Position numbers and translations under genes: made by a program. Of a stretch of 64,000 bases of DNA, positions 17,926 through 25,810 are shown piece after piece. A model generated the notes under the pieces. That model was not told the origin of the DNA and ran no database searches. It worked only from the letters and a program-made list of their open reading frames with translations. Origin of the DNA: Draconibacterium sediminis. Lineage in GTDB: Bacteria > Bacteroidota > Bacteroidia > Bacteroidales > Prolixibacteraceae. Location of the stretch: contig NZ_JRHC01000005.1 in the NCBI RefSeq assembly GCF_000949475.1, forward strand, positions 62,001-126,000. Direction: 5' to 3'. The first letter of the stretch is position 1. Each line of letters opens with the position of its first letter.

Positions 17926-18588
17926 TCAACTGAACTTTTCAATTTCTTCTTTATCAAATTCGGTATTCAGCGTAAAATAGGTTCCATCCTGCGTGGTATG
18001 CATTTTTATGATGTCGATAATTACAAAGTTGCTCAGTATTTCTTCTGCTTTTTTACGCGATAAATGTGCCTTTCGCATGAATTTTGAAAAAGTGATGGAT
18101 TCATTGTTTCGTAAGAAGTCGATCAGAAAACGCTCGTTGTCGGAGTAGCTAAAGTAAACGCCTTTAGGGCTTTTCTCCTTGCTCCACACTTCTAGCTGTA
18201 TTTTGTGGGCCAGAATATTTTCGTCTTTCTGCCTGATGTAGACCAGCCATTTTCCGTTTTCGTCTTTTGCAAAATGTGGTTTTTTATCGCTGGCTTCAAT
18301 CCCGATCTCTAAAACGGTTTTCCCCTCAATTTGCCATTGGTGTGTGGTAAAATTAATCTGAGGTTTGCTGTATATTTTTGCCGCCGCCTCAATCATATAA
18401 AACTCTTCGTCGCTGCTAATGCCGGCAATTTTGCCATTGTCTTTTACGCCAATAAGCAAACGCCCTCCATCGGTATTGGCAAAGGCCACCAACGATTTGG
18501 CAATTTTTTTCGAGTCGTTAATACAAAACTTAAAGTCCTGCTGCTGATGTTCTCCCTCTGCAATAAGTTTATAAATATAACTGCTCAT
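17926..18588 (-). CDS. AlbA_2 (Schlafen-like) domain protein
   Basis: A 220-residue protein. Residues 10 to about 125 are an AlbA_2/divergent AAA-4 domain (QDFKFCINDSKKIAKSLVAF, then NTDGGRLLIGVKDNGKIAG), a nucleic-acid-binding fold found in bacterial regulators. The C-terminal about 70 residues look like a winged helix (FLRNNESITFSKFMRKAHLS). This suggests a DNA- or RNA-binding regulator, with target unknown. The start is ATG at 18588, 39 bp after the end of a GNAT gene on the same strand. A weak 6-bp hairpin with T-run (17902-17919) may terminate it. Confidence 0.72.
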   Translation of the reverse strand: MSSYIYKLIAEGEHQQQDFKFCINDSKKIAKSLVAFANTDGGRLLIGVKDNGKIAGISSDEEFYMIEAAAKIYSKPQINFTTHQWQIEGKTVLEIGIEASDKKPHFAKDENGKWLVYIRQKDENILAHKIQLEVWSKEKSPKGVYFSYSDNERFLIDFLRNNESITFSKFMRKAHLSRKKAEEILSNFVIIDIIKMHTTQDGTYFTLNTEFDKEEIEKFS

Positions 18589-18627
18589 GCGTTAATTCCT
18601 TTTTTCCTGTTCGGTGTTAATCCGTCA

Positions 18628-19074
18628 CTATTTCATCCATTCAAACGTTACATAGTGGTCCTGGTTCATTCCAAGGTTTTCGTAGGTTTTTTGTGCAGCC
18701 ACATTTGTTTTGTCGGCATACAGACGAATTCCGTTCAGGTTGTCGGCTTTCATTACCATATCTTTTATGTGCGCATACATTTTACGGTAAACACCTTTTC
18801 GCCTGAAATCGGGCATTACATAAACCGATTGTATCCACAATATTGTTCCGTTGCGCCAGTCGCTCCATTCAAAAGTGGTTAGCAAGGAGCTTACAACCTG
18901 TCCGTTAACTTCGGCTACGTAATAGTTGCCTTTGTTGCTGTCGTTTAAAACAGCTTCAACGCCTAATTCAACGGTTGGCGCGTGCAGTTCAATGCCTTCT
19001 GTTTCGTGTGCCATTGCCAGCTGAAATTCTACCAGTGTTTTATGGTCCTGTAAAGTTGCTTGTCGTATTATCAT
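18628..19074 (-). CDS. GNAT family N-acetyltransferase
   Basis: A 148-residue GNAT enzyme. The acetyl-CoA loop is FRRKGVYRKMYAHI (about residues 94-107), preceded by WIQSVYVMPDFR, and the C-terminal NVAAQKTYENLGM motif is typical. The loop has RRKGVY rather than the usual RxxGxG/A, a mild departure. The substrate is unknown. It is divergent from the yjjX gene at 19143, sharing a 68-base intergenic region. Confidence 0.83.
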   Translation of the reverse strand: MIIRQATLQDHKTLVEFQLAMAHETEGIELHAPTVELGVEAVLNDSNKGNYYVAEVNGQVVSSLLTTFEWSDWRNGTILWIQSVYVMPDFRRKGVYRKMYAHIKDMVMKADNLNGIRLYADKTNVAAQKTYENLGMNQDHYVTFEWMK

Positions 19075-19142
19075 GTTATAAGTTTGAAATCAACGAAAAT
19101 AGTAATTCCACAGAAATCATTAATTTTCGCCAAAGTTAATTT

Positions 19143-19661
19143 ATGAAGATAGTTGTAGCTTCGAAAAATCCGGTGAAAATAAATGCCACCGATGCAGGAT
19201 TTAGTACCTATTTTGAAGGAGTGGAAGTGTTGGGTGTTTCAGTTGAGTCGGGTGTTTCGGATCAGCCCAAAAGCGACGCTGAAACTTTAAAAGGTGCTAT
19301 AAACCGCGTGGAGAATGCCCGAAAGAAATTTAGTGATGCCGACTATTGGGTGGGTATTGAAGGCGGACTTTCGGTTAATGGTTCGGAAGTAGAAGCTTTT
19401 GCCTGGATTGTTATCTCATCGGGAGAAAAAACCGGCAAGGCACGAACAACAAGCTTTCAGTTGCCGGCTAAAGTTGCCGAATTAATTGCCGAAGGTTATG
19501 AGTTGGGCGATGCCAACGATATGTTGTTTAAACAGCAAAACTCGAAACAAAAAAGCGGTGCTGTGGGGCTGTTAACGGGGAATAAAATTAACCGGACCGC
19601 CCTTTATAAACAGGCGGTACAGCTTGCGTTGGTGTCATTTTTAAACCCCGGTTTATATTAG
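19143..19661 (+). CDS. yjjX: Inosine/xanthosine triphosphatase
   Basis: A 172-residue protein of the YjjX/DUF84 NTPase family, which removes non-canonical purine triphosphates (ITP, XTP) from the nucleotide pool. It opens with KIVVASKNPVKINAT, the substrate-binding start of the family, and carries DYWVGIEGGLS near residue 78 and GDANDMLFKQQNSKQKSGAV near the C-terminus. The length is normal. The start is ATG at 19143; a 7-of-8 -7 box (TAATTTTC) lies at 19121-19128. Its stop overlaps the convergent NifX-like gene end by 4 bases. Confidence 0.88.
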   Translation: MKIVVASKNPVKINATDAGFSTYFEGVEVLGVSVESGVSDQPKSDAETLKGAINRVENARKKFSDADYWVGIEGGLSVNGSEVEAFAWIVISSGEKTGKARTTSFQLPAKVAELIAEGYELGDANDMLFKQQNSKQKSGAVGLLTGNKINRTALYKQAVQLALVSFLNPGLY

Positions 19662-19978
19662 CCTTCTATTCGATCCATAATTTCGTCAACGCGGATGCGC
19701 TCTTCGTGTAAAAGTACCAGTTGCAGTTTCTCTTTTTCCAGACGCTCGCTAACCATTGGCCCTACTTCGCCGGTTACAATGGTGGTTACTCCCTGTTCTT
19801 TTAAGAAATCAACTAATTTAATTCCGCTGTGCGATTCTTCAATAAATTTATTTTCCTCAATAGAATACTGGTTTTTGTCAACGTCAAACAATACAATGTA
19901 TTCGCACTTTCCGAAACGGAGGTCGAGAAATGACTTTTCTGTTTTGCCTGAGGATGTAATCGCAAATATTTTACTCAT
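19658..19978 (-). CDS. NifX/NifB-like dinitrogenase-cofactor-domain protein
   Basis: A 106-residue single-domain protein of the NifX/NifB C-terminal (Nitro_FeMo-Co) fold. FGKCEYIVLFDVDKN (about 22-36), SHSGIKLVDFLKEQGV and VTGEVGPMVSERLE follow the expected order. Stand-alone members occur in many anaerobes that do not fix nitrogen, where they may bind iron-sulfur or other metal clusters. No nif gene is nearby, so nitrogen fixation is not implied. An AhpD-like gene lies upstream on the same strand (48-base gap) and may be co-transcribed. Confidence 0.75.
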   Translation of the reverse strand: MSKIFAITSSGKTEKSFLDLRFGKCEYIVLFDVDKNQYSIEENKFIEESHSGIKLVDFLKEQGVTTIVTGEVGPMVSERLEKEKLQLVLLHEERIRVDEIMDRIEG

Positions 19979-20026
19979 AGTTTAACTCTTTTAGATTTTA
20001 ATAATAACAATTATATCCCAAAATGT

Positions 20027-20380
20027 TTAATCTTTTTTTAATTTGTTCAGTTCTTCCCAGTATTCAACGGCTCTTCGCGTGTGCGGAATACAAATGGTTC
20101 CGCCTACTACGTTGGCTACACTAAATACTTCAAAAACTTCGTCGGTGGTAACATTTAGCTCATGGCATTTTTCGAGGTGGTATTTTACGCAGTCATCGCA
20201 GCGCAACACCAGCGATGTTGCCAGCCCCAGCATTTCTTTTACGTTGGCACCCAGAGCACCTTCTTTATAAGTTAGCGTATCGAGACTATAAATACGTTTC
20301 ATCACTTTATTGTCCGAAGCCAGAATTTTCTCATTCATTTTTGCCCGGTAACTGCCAAACTCTTCCACTAAATTTCCCAT
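20027..20380 (-). CDS. AhpD-like carboxymuconolactone decarboxylase family protein
   Basis: A 117-residue protein of the CMD/AhpD fold. The redox motif C61-D-D-C64 with His68 (CDDCVKYHLEKC) is the AhpD-type active site, suggesting a thiol peroxidase or disulfide reductase rather than a decarboxylase. The helix VTTDEVFEVFSVANVVGG is also typical. The start is ATG at 20380. It is probably co-transcribed with the NifX-like gene, which would fit an oxidative-stress or iron-sulfur theme (inference). Confidence 0.82.
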   Translation of the reverse strand: MGNLVEEFGSYRAKMNEKILASDNKVMKRIYSLDTLTYKEGALGANVKEMLGLATSLVLRCDDCVKYHLEKCHELNVTTDEVFEVFSVANVVGGTICIPHTRRAVEYWEELNKLKKD

Positions 20381-20528
20381 AACTTTAATCCTAATGTTGT
20401 GGCCGTAAAGTTAGGTTAAGTTTTAAAATCATGAAAAAGCAATTTAAAAAATATCAACAGGTAAAAGCGTTGTTTTCGGGCTCTCATATTACTTATAGAT
20501 TAAGGCAATGTTATGTGGATAAAAACCG

Positions 20529-20560
20529 TTCGTGTTTTATATGTTTTTAAATTATATTTG
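20529..20560 (+). promoter_or_regulatory. Promoter before the SPOR/PurF-like pair
   Basis: TATATTTG at 20553-20560 is an exact -7 box. TTCG at 20529-20532, 20 bases upstream, matches the -33 TTTG in three of four bases. The expected start site is about 15 bases before ATG 20583. Confidence 0.6.
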
Positions 20561-20582
20561 CGCACTCAATAAAAAAGGAATA

Positions 20583-21047
20583 ATGAGGACTTTTTTGCTG
20601 GTTTTAGTTGGTCTGTTGGCCACAAATTTCTCGTTCGCCCAAGTTGATCTTTTTGAAGAAATGCCTGCTGATACAAGCAACATTGCGATTATAGACCGAC
20701 TGGATGTGAATAGAGACGCACGGCTCGACAAAATGCTAAAATGGCATATTGAAAAGAACCAAAAAAGAGAGGGGATGGATGGATACAGGGTTGAGATCTT
20801 TTTTAGTTCTGGATTGGACGCTAAAGAACAAGCCCTTAACCTAAAAACTGAATTTCTGACAAACTACCCGGATTTTCCCGTTCATATAAAATTTATTGCA
20901 CCAAACTTTCGGGTTCGTGTAGGCGATTTTAGAACGAAAAATGAGGCTTTGAAGTTGTATAAGCAAATTCAAAAAAATTATCCTGCAGCTTTTATTGTTC
21001 CTGATGTAATCGAATTTCCATTGTTGAAACAAAATCAGTATGAGTGA
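20583..21047 (+). CDS. Exported SPOR-domain protein
   Basis: The frame opens at 20532, but the likely start is ATG 20583 (preceded by AAAAAAGGA), giving 154 residues with a signal peptide MRTFLLVLVGLLATNFSFAQ. The C-terminal part (VEIFFSSGLDAKEQALNL to KLYKQIQKNYPAAFIV) is a SPOR-like fold, which in other proteins binds denuded peptidoglycan glycan strands at septa. The last codons overlap the next gene by 8 bases, so translation may be coupled to it. The link between a periplasmic SPOR protein and a nucleotide-synthesis-type enzyme is unexpected. Confidence 0.78.
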   Translation: MRTFLLVLVGLLATNFSFAQVDLFEEMPADTSNIAIIDRLDVNRDARLDKMLKWHIEKNQKREGMDGYRVEIFFSSGLDAKEQALNLKTEFLTNYPDFPVHIKFIAPNFRVRVGDFRTKNEALKLYKQIQKNYPAAFIVPDVIEFPLLKQNQYE

Positions 21048-22938
21048 CCAGATTAAACACGAGTGTGGCATTGCTTTAATTCGTTTGTTAAAACCGCTTT
21101 CTTACTACCATAAAAAGTATGGTACCTGGAAGTACGGTCTGAACAAGTTGTACCTTTTAATGGAAAAACAGCATAACCGCGGACAGGACGGCGCCGGAAT
21201 TTGCTGTGTAAAATCAGAGCTCGATCCGGGAAATCCGTACATAAGCCGGTTCCGCTCGGTTGAGCCAAATCCAATAAAAGATGTTTTTGATAAGGTGAAC
21301 AAACCTTTGAAAAAAGCCAAGCGTAACAACTTCGACATCAACGACCCGGAATGGGCCGAAAACAATTTCCCGTTTGCCGGAACACTTTACCTGGGGCACT
21401 TGCGCTATGGTACCTTCGGTAAAAACAGCATCGATTTTACGCATCCGGTAATGCGCCAGAACAACTGGAAATCGCGTAACCTGGTGTTGGCAGGTAACTT
21501 TAACCTTACCAATACCGACGAGCTTTTTAATGTACTGCTTAATTTGGGGCAGCATCCAAAAGCTTATACCGATACAGTAACAGCACTCGAAAAAGTGGGG
21601 CATTTCCTTGATGAGGAAAACCAGCTGCTTTTCAGAAAATATAAAAACGAAGGCTACGATAATAACGAGATTTCTCCGTTGATTGAGCAAAACCTCGATA
21701 TTCAGAATATTCTGGAGCGTGCTTCGAAAGACTGGGATGGTGGTTATGCCATGGCCGGTTTGGTTGGGCATGGCGATGCTTTTGTGGTTCGCGATCCGTG
21801 GGGAATTCGCCCGGCACATTATTATGCCGACGATGAAATTGTGGTGGTAGCTTCAGAGCGTCCTGTAATTCAAACAGTAATGAATTTGCAGGAAGACGAT
21901 GTGCAGGAAATTGGCCCCGGCGAAGGACTGATCATTAAAAAGAACGGAAAGATTTCGAGAGAAATGATCCGTGTGCCGCATAAAAGAAAGTCGTGTTCGT
22001 TCGAGCGAATTTATTTTTCGCGTGGTAGCGATAAAGCGATTTACCAGGAAAGAAAACAACTGGGGCGTTTACTAACTCCGATTGTTTTGGAAGCTGTGGA
22101 TTACGATTACGAAAATACCGTATTCTCGTACATTCCGAACACTGCAGAAACCGCTTTTTATGGTTTGGTTGATGGCGTTCGTAATCATTTGGTAGATTGG
22201 AAAATCGATCAGATTCAGAAGAAGAACGGTTCATTGTCCGACAAGGATATTAAACGAATTTTATCGTTTGAACCGCGGGTAGAGAAAATTGCCATTAAAG
22301 ACGTGAAGCTGAGAACCTTTATCGCCGACGATGCCAGTCGTGATGACCTTGTAGCACACGTTTACGACGTTACCTATGGCGTGATTCAGAAAGACAAGGA
22401 TACACTGGTGATTATCGACGACTCGATTGTGCGCGGTACAACCTTGAAAAAGAGTATCCTTAAAATACTCGACCGATTGAAGCCGAAAAAGATCATTGTT
22501 GTTTCGTCGGCACCACAAATTCGTTATCCTGATTGTTATGGAATTGACATGGCACGTTTGGATAAATTTATTGCTTTTAATGCCGCTATCGAGTTGTTGA
22601 AAGACAATGGGAAAGAATCACTGATTCAACAGGTTTATAAAAAATGTAAAGAGCAGGAGAATTTGCCAAAAGAAGAAATGGTAAACTACGTTCGCGAAAT
22701 TTATAAGCCATTTACAGCCGAAGAGGTTTCTGCTAAAATTGCTGAATTGCTGAAACCGGAGGATTGTAATGCGGAGGTTGAGATTGTTTATCAATCAATC
22801 GAAAACCTGCACAAAGCTTGTCCGAACGATTTGGGCGACTGGTATTTTACCGGTAACTACCCAACTCCGGGAGGAAACCGTGTGGTTAACGGATCGTTTA
22901 TCAACTACATTGAAGGAAAAGACGCCAGAGCCTACTAG
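21040..22938 (+). CDS. Large PurF-like amidophosphoribosyltransferase
   Basis: A 632-residue class II glutamine amidotransferase fused to a phosphoribosyltransferase domain, as in PurF (PRPP + Gln to phosphoribosylamine). The catalytic cysteine is Cys9 in HECGIA, so an eight-residue leader would need removal, as in Bacillus-type PurF. Glutaminase motifs HNRGQDGAG and GHLRYGTFG are present. The PRPP loop VIIDDSIVRGTT lies at about 457-468. The protein is about 130 residues longer than ordinary PurF, with insertions in the N-domain and a C-terminal extension (GDWYFTGNYPTPGGNRVVNG). This may be a Bacteroidota paralogue rather than the main PurF. Confidence 0.82.
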   Translation: MSDQIKHECGIALIRLLKPLSYYHKKYGTWKYGLNKLYLLMEKQHNRGQDGAGICCVKSELDPGNPYISRFRSVEPNPIKDVFDKVNKPLKKAKRNNFDINDPEWAENNFPFAGTLYLGHLRYGTFGKNSIDFTHPVMRQNNWKSRNLVLAGNFNLTNTDELFNVLLNLGQHPKAYTDTVTALEKVGHFLDEENQLLFRKYKNEGYDNNEISPLIEQNLDIQNILERASKDWDGGYAMAGLVGHGDAFVVRDPWGIRPAHYYADDEIVVVASERPVIQTVMNLQEDDVQEIGPGEGLIIKKNGKISREMIRVPHKRKSCSFERIYFSRGSDKAIYQERKQLGRLLTPIVLEAVDYDYENTVFSYIPNTAETAFYGLVDGVRNHLVDWKIDQIQKKNGSLSDKDIKRILSFEPRVEKIAIKDVKLRTFIADDASRDDLVAHVYDVTYGVIQKDKDTLVIIDDSIVRGTTLKKSILKILDRLKPKKIIVVSSAPQIRYPDCYGIDMARLDKFIAFNAAIELLKDNGKESLIQQVYKKCKEQENLPKEEMVNYVREIYKPFTAEEVSAKIAELLKPEDCNAEVEIVYQSIENLHKACPNDLGDWYFTGNYPTPGGNRVVNGSFINYIEGKDARAY

Positions 22939-22956
22939 TTCTGGATTAAGAGATAA

Positions 22957-22995
22957 AAAAATGGCCCGGTACTTTTAAAGTATCGGGCCATTTTT
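22957..22995. terminator. Bidirectional terminator between convergent genes
   Basis: A 17-bp stem, 22957-22973 with 22979-22995 (one G-U pair), has a 5-base loop and A/T outer pairs giving U-runs in both directions. It ends the PurF-like gene (22938) and the glsB-like gene (23014). Confidence 0.88.
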
Positions 22996-23013
22996 ATTTT
23001 GGTGAGGTATGTT

Positions 23014-23973
23014 TTATTCAACCGTTGGCCATTCATCGTCTTCCTTACCTTTTATGTAAGTTTCAATGTGGCGGTCAACTTTAACCTCGTAGATATCTTT
23101 AATTGTTAAAATAATTCCGGTTTCGAGTACGTTTCCAAATACCTCGTTTTTAATCGTTCCAAAGGTTTTCATCGATGGTGAAAGGTTCATGTAGGCATTT
23201 ACCAGCGGTGGAATGTTCTCGCCAAATGTGCGTACGTTTTGTACCAGAATTTTGTAGTCATCCTTGTATTCCGGGCCAACAAAAAGTTTTTTCATGGCAT
23301 CCATGTCGATGTTGAACTCAACCGGATTTAACGGATACACCAGATTTTCCTTGTCGCGGAAATATTTTTTAAAGAAATACTGAATCAGGTTACGGGCTTC
23401 GTTGTGGAAATGCTCGTACATTGTAATTTTTCCAAAGAAATATTTTATCTCCGGATGATCAACAGTAAGTGCTCCCAGTCCGTCCCAAAGGTTGTCGAGT
23501 GCAAAAAGTGCCTTCGCTCCGGCCTTGCTCGATTGGTAAGCCGGCTGTACAAATGAACGACCCAATTCTAATGTGTAAGGCAGATAGTTTTCTTCAAATT
23601 CTTTCGAAAAATGAAAAACCCGCGAAGTAGCCAGTTTAATGTTGCCTTCTTCGTCGCGTGGAGCATCGGCGCACAACACATAGCGGTAACCGCCTAATAT
23701 TTCTTTCGCATCCGGATCCCAAACAATTAACTGTTTGTAAGGATTTTTTGCTGTGTCGTAGCTATCGATATCGGTTTCTTTACCAGTACCGCCTCCGGCG
23801 TCCCTGAATGTTATTTCCCTTAAACGCCCCAGCTCGTGCATAATTGCAGGCGAATCGTGTGCTGTTACGATGTATATTTCGTTGCCACCTTTGTTGGTTT
23901 TGCGAAGTAACTTGTCAGGCGTTAGCTCTGCATAAATTGCTTCTCTCGCTATAGGTGCTACTATGTCCTTCAT
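23014..23973 (-). CDS. glsB: GlsB-like N-acyltransferase (glycine lipid synthesis)
   Basis: ATG 23973 (MKDIVAPIAREAIYAEL) is taken as start, giving 319 residues; a TTG at 24003 would add ten. The protein belongs to the OlsB/GNAT-related acyltransferases of Bacteroidota: an acyl-chain-binding GNAT core with ITFRDAGGGTGKETDID, GGYRYVLC and TLELGRSFVQPAYQ. In Bacteroides the GlsB enzyme N-acylates glycine to make commendamide, the precursor of glycine lipids. The neighbour upstream is a PlsC-like protein that fits GlsA, the O-acyltransferase, and this pairing is the main support for the call. Confidence 0.75.
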   Translation of the reverse strand: MKDIVAPIAREAIYAELTPDKLLRKTNKGGNEIYIVTAHDSPAIMHELGRLREITFRDAGGGTGKETDIDSYDTAKNPYKQLIVWDPDAKEILGGYRYVLCADAPRDEEGNIKLATSRVFHFSKEFEENYLPYTLELGRSFVQPAYQSSKAGAKALFALDNLWDGLGALTVDHPEIKYFFGKITMYEHFHNEARNLIQYFFKKYFRDKENLVYPLNPVEFNIDMDAMKKLFVGPEYKDDYKILVQNVRTFGENIPPLVNAYMNLSPSMKTFGTIKNEVFGNVLETGIILTIKDIYEVKVDRHIETYIKGKEDDEWPTVE

Positions 23974-24128
23974 TTCAATCTTTTTATCTGTCTGTGTATC
24001 CAAACTCCCTAAACTTGTGTCCCTCTGACATTACGCTAATTGTCAATACTTGTTTCGGGTTCCCGTTCCTTTTGAAAATTGGAATACAAAATTAAAAAAA
24101 TCACGTGAATGCTGTTCTATAATACAGT

Positions 24129-24980
24129 TTAATTTACTGAATCAGAACTTTCTTTTAGTTTATAAACTTTTTGTTTAACCCATTCTGCCCATTCCTGGTG
24201 CGTTTTTGTGTGGTCGAAAGTAGTATATGGTATGGGTTTTCCAAAATAAAGATGCACATCGGTGTTTTTGTGTTTCATGGTCTCGTCGGGGAGAAAAAAC
24301 ATTTCGAGGTTCCATTTTATTTTGAAAAACTTACGGAATTTAGCTATGCGATAGAATCGGTTGGAATTTCTGCCACTGATAAACACAGGGATAATATCTC
24401 GTTTGTGTTTTATTGATTTGCTGATGAAATGTTTTTTCCACTCCAGATCCATGATCTGCCCTTTAATTTTTCGCGATGCCAGTCCTGACGGAAAAATTAG
24501 AATCTGATCATCTGAGTTGTAACATTCGGCGAGCTTTTTCGCAGCCTCGCGCGCATGTCCGCCATGTTTGTTTACCGGCACAAAAACCGGTTTTAACTGA
24601 GGTATATTGAGTAAGATATCGTTGGATAAAAACTTGAATGATCCCAAACGTGCATCTATATTTTTCATGAGCAACATGCCATCAAAACCGCCCAGCGGAT
24701 GGTTGCTGGCAATTATGTAACGCCCTGATTCAGGAATGTTTTCCAGGTTGTGAACGAATTCGTGAACATTAAATTCCTCAACCACTTTGTCTACAAATTC
24801 AATTCCCTCGAGGTGTCCGTACTTTTTAAGGAACGCGTTCACTTCGTCGAGATGCAGAATGTTGTTTAACCAACGATATACAAATCCCGGGATGTATTTT
24901 GCCAGCACCGGGCTTTTGGCGGCAAATACCTCTCTGATCCGAATTGGCTTGGAGCTTTTTATGCTATTCTCTGTCGTCAT
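24129..24980 (-). CDS. glsA: GlsA-like O-acyltransferase (PlsC superfamily)
   Basis: A 283-residue acyltransferase. The catalytic segment SNHPLGGFDGM (near 92-102) differs from the canonical H-x4-D by having H-x5-D, a pattern seen in OlsA/GlsA-type lipid O-acyltransferases. IFPSGLASRK is the second substrate block. It is expected to acylate the hydroxyl of N-acyl-glycine. The start is ATG at 24980. The gap to the glsB-like gene is about 155 bases, so co-transcription is possible but not certain. Confidence 0.72.
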   Translation of the reverse strand: MTTENSIKSSKPIRIREVFAAKSPVLAKYIPGFVYRWLNNILHLDEVNAFLKKYGHLEGIEFVDKVVEEFNVHEFVHNLENIPESGRYIIASNHPLGGFDGMLLMKNIDARLGSFKFLSNDILLNIPQLKPVFVPVNKHGGHAREAAKKLAECYNSDDQILIFPSGLASRKIKGQIMDLEWKKHFISKSIKHKRDIIPVFISGRNSNRFYRIAKFRKFFKIKWNLEMFFLPDETMKHKNTDVHLYFGKPIPYTTFDHTKTHQEWAEWVKQKVYKLKESSDSVN

Positions 24981-25358
24981 TTCTGGTTTATTTGCGGCGG
25001 CAATTAACTAAAAATTGCTTAATCTGAAAAATGTCACCATGCAGATCTTTTGATTAGTCTTTCCCTTCTTTTGTTTTTTATATCCCTGAAGTTTTAATGA
25101 TGTAATCTTCGTTGATAAAATAAATATTGCCAAAATACGAGTTATTAACGATATGTTGGTTGTGTTTGGGCGTTTGTAAAAAGCTGTAAATCAGTGGTGG
25201 AATTTGGGTTTTTAACAGAATTGAACAGGTTTTGAACATTTTGTGATCAGGTTATTAACAGAAAGTGTAAAATGCATTGTGGAATGAAATGGAATAATAT
25301 GGCACAAAATGGAATAAAATTGTATTTTTACACTTGATAAAAAGACTTTTAGGGATTT
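24981..25358. other. Divergent intergenic region carrying dcw control signals
   Basis: These 378 bases lie between the glsA-like gene (minus) and mraZ (plus), are A/T-rich and contain no reading frame. TTAACAGAA occurs twice (25212-25220 and 25255-25263). The MraZ-box array follows at 25280-25319. The half nearest 24981 shows no clear minus-strand promoter box. Confidence 0.55.
25280..25319 (+). promoter_or_regulatory. MraZ-box array: four tandem 10-bp repeats
   Basis: Four exactly contiguous 10-base repeats start at 25280, 25290, 25300 and 25310, each TGGNAY followed by an A-rich spacer (TGGAAT, TGGAAT, TGGCAC, TGGAAT). MraZ proteins are known to bind direct repeats of TGGGN (E. coli) or AAAGTG (Mycoplasma) spaced by about one helical turn before their own gene. 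A near-consensus -7 box, TATTTTTA, lies at 25323-25330, directly after the array, so bound MraZ would cover the promoter. Confidence 0.8.
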
Positions 25359-25805
25359 ATGGCATTTTTCGCAGGAACATATCAGGCTACCATCGACGAC
25401 AAAGGGCGGGTGGTTCTTCCGTCGGCTTTTAAGAAGGCGATGGGCGAAAATATTCCTGATCAGGTTGTTCTGGAGAAAAACCGACTGGGGAAATGCCTCG
25501 ATATTCATCCGATGGAAGTGTGGCAGGAAAAAGTGGAGAAGTTTCAGGCGAAAGTACGCGCCAGTACCAATCCTGCGCATTTTGCAGCCTTGCGTCAGTA
25601 TTTCCGGAATTTTGCTCCGGTAAGCCTTGCCGCAAACGGTCGGATAAATATTCCTGATGAATATTTAAAGTACGCGAACCTGGAGGGCAAGGTGACATTC
25701 CTTGGAATGGGTGCCTCTATTAGCCTGAGCAACGAAATCGTGGCAGAAGCCGACGATATATCTGATGATGCTTATCTGGACATGTTGAGAGAATTTGATT
25801 TGTAG
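25359..25805 (+). CDS. mraZ: Transcriptional regulator MraZ
   Basis: A 148-residue protein, first gene of the dcw cluster. It contains two SpoVT/AbrB-type DNA-binding halves: FAGTYQATIDDKGRVVLPSAF (about 3-23) and SLAANGRINIPDEYLKYA (about 89-106). MraZ forms a ring-shaped multimer and binds direct repeats upstream of its own operon, usually repressing it. The matching four-repeat array sits 40-79 bases upstream of the start. The stop precedes rsmH by 5 bases. Confidence 0.95.
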   Translation: MAFFAGTYQATIDDKGRVVLPSAFKKAMGENIPDQVVLEKNRLGKCLDIHPMEVWQEKVEKFQAKVRASTNPAHFAALRQYFRNFAPVSLAANGRINIPDEYLKYANLEGKVTFLGMGASISLSNEIVAEADDISDDAYLDMLREFDL

Positions 25806-25810
25806 GGAAG

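Noticed and set aside
19658-19978. NifX-like domain taken as evidence for nitrogen fixation
   Set aside because: Only a stand-alone domain protein is present; no nifHDK or nifB-type gene occurs in the window.
21214-21819. 201-residue frame antisense to the PurF-like gene
   Set aside because: It is opposite a conserved enzyme and its translation has no recognisable motif; several other antisense frames in this stretch were dismissed for the same reason.
25280-25319. Short repeats suggestive of a CRISPR array
   Set aside because: The units are 10 bases with no spacers and lie before mraZ; they fit MraZ boxes. No CRISPR-length repeats or cas genes were seen anywhere.
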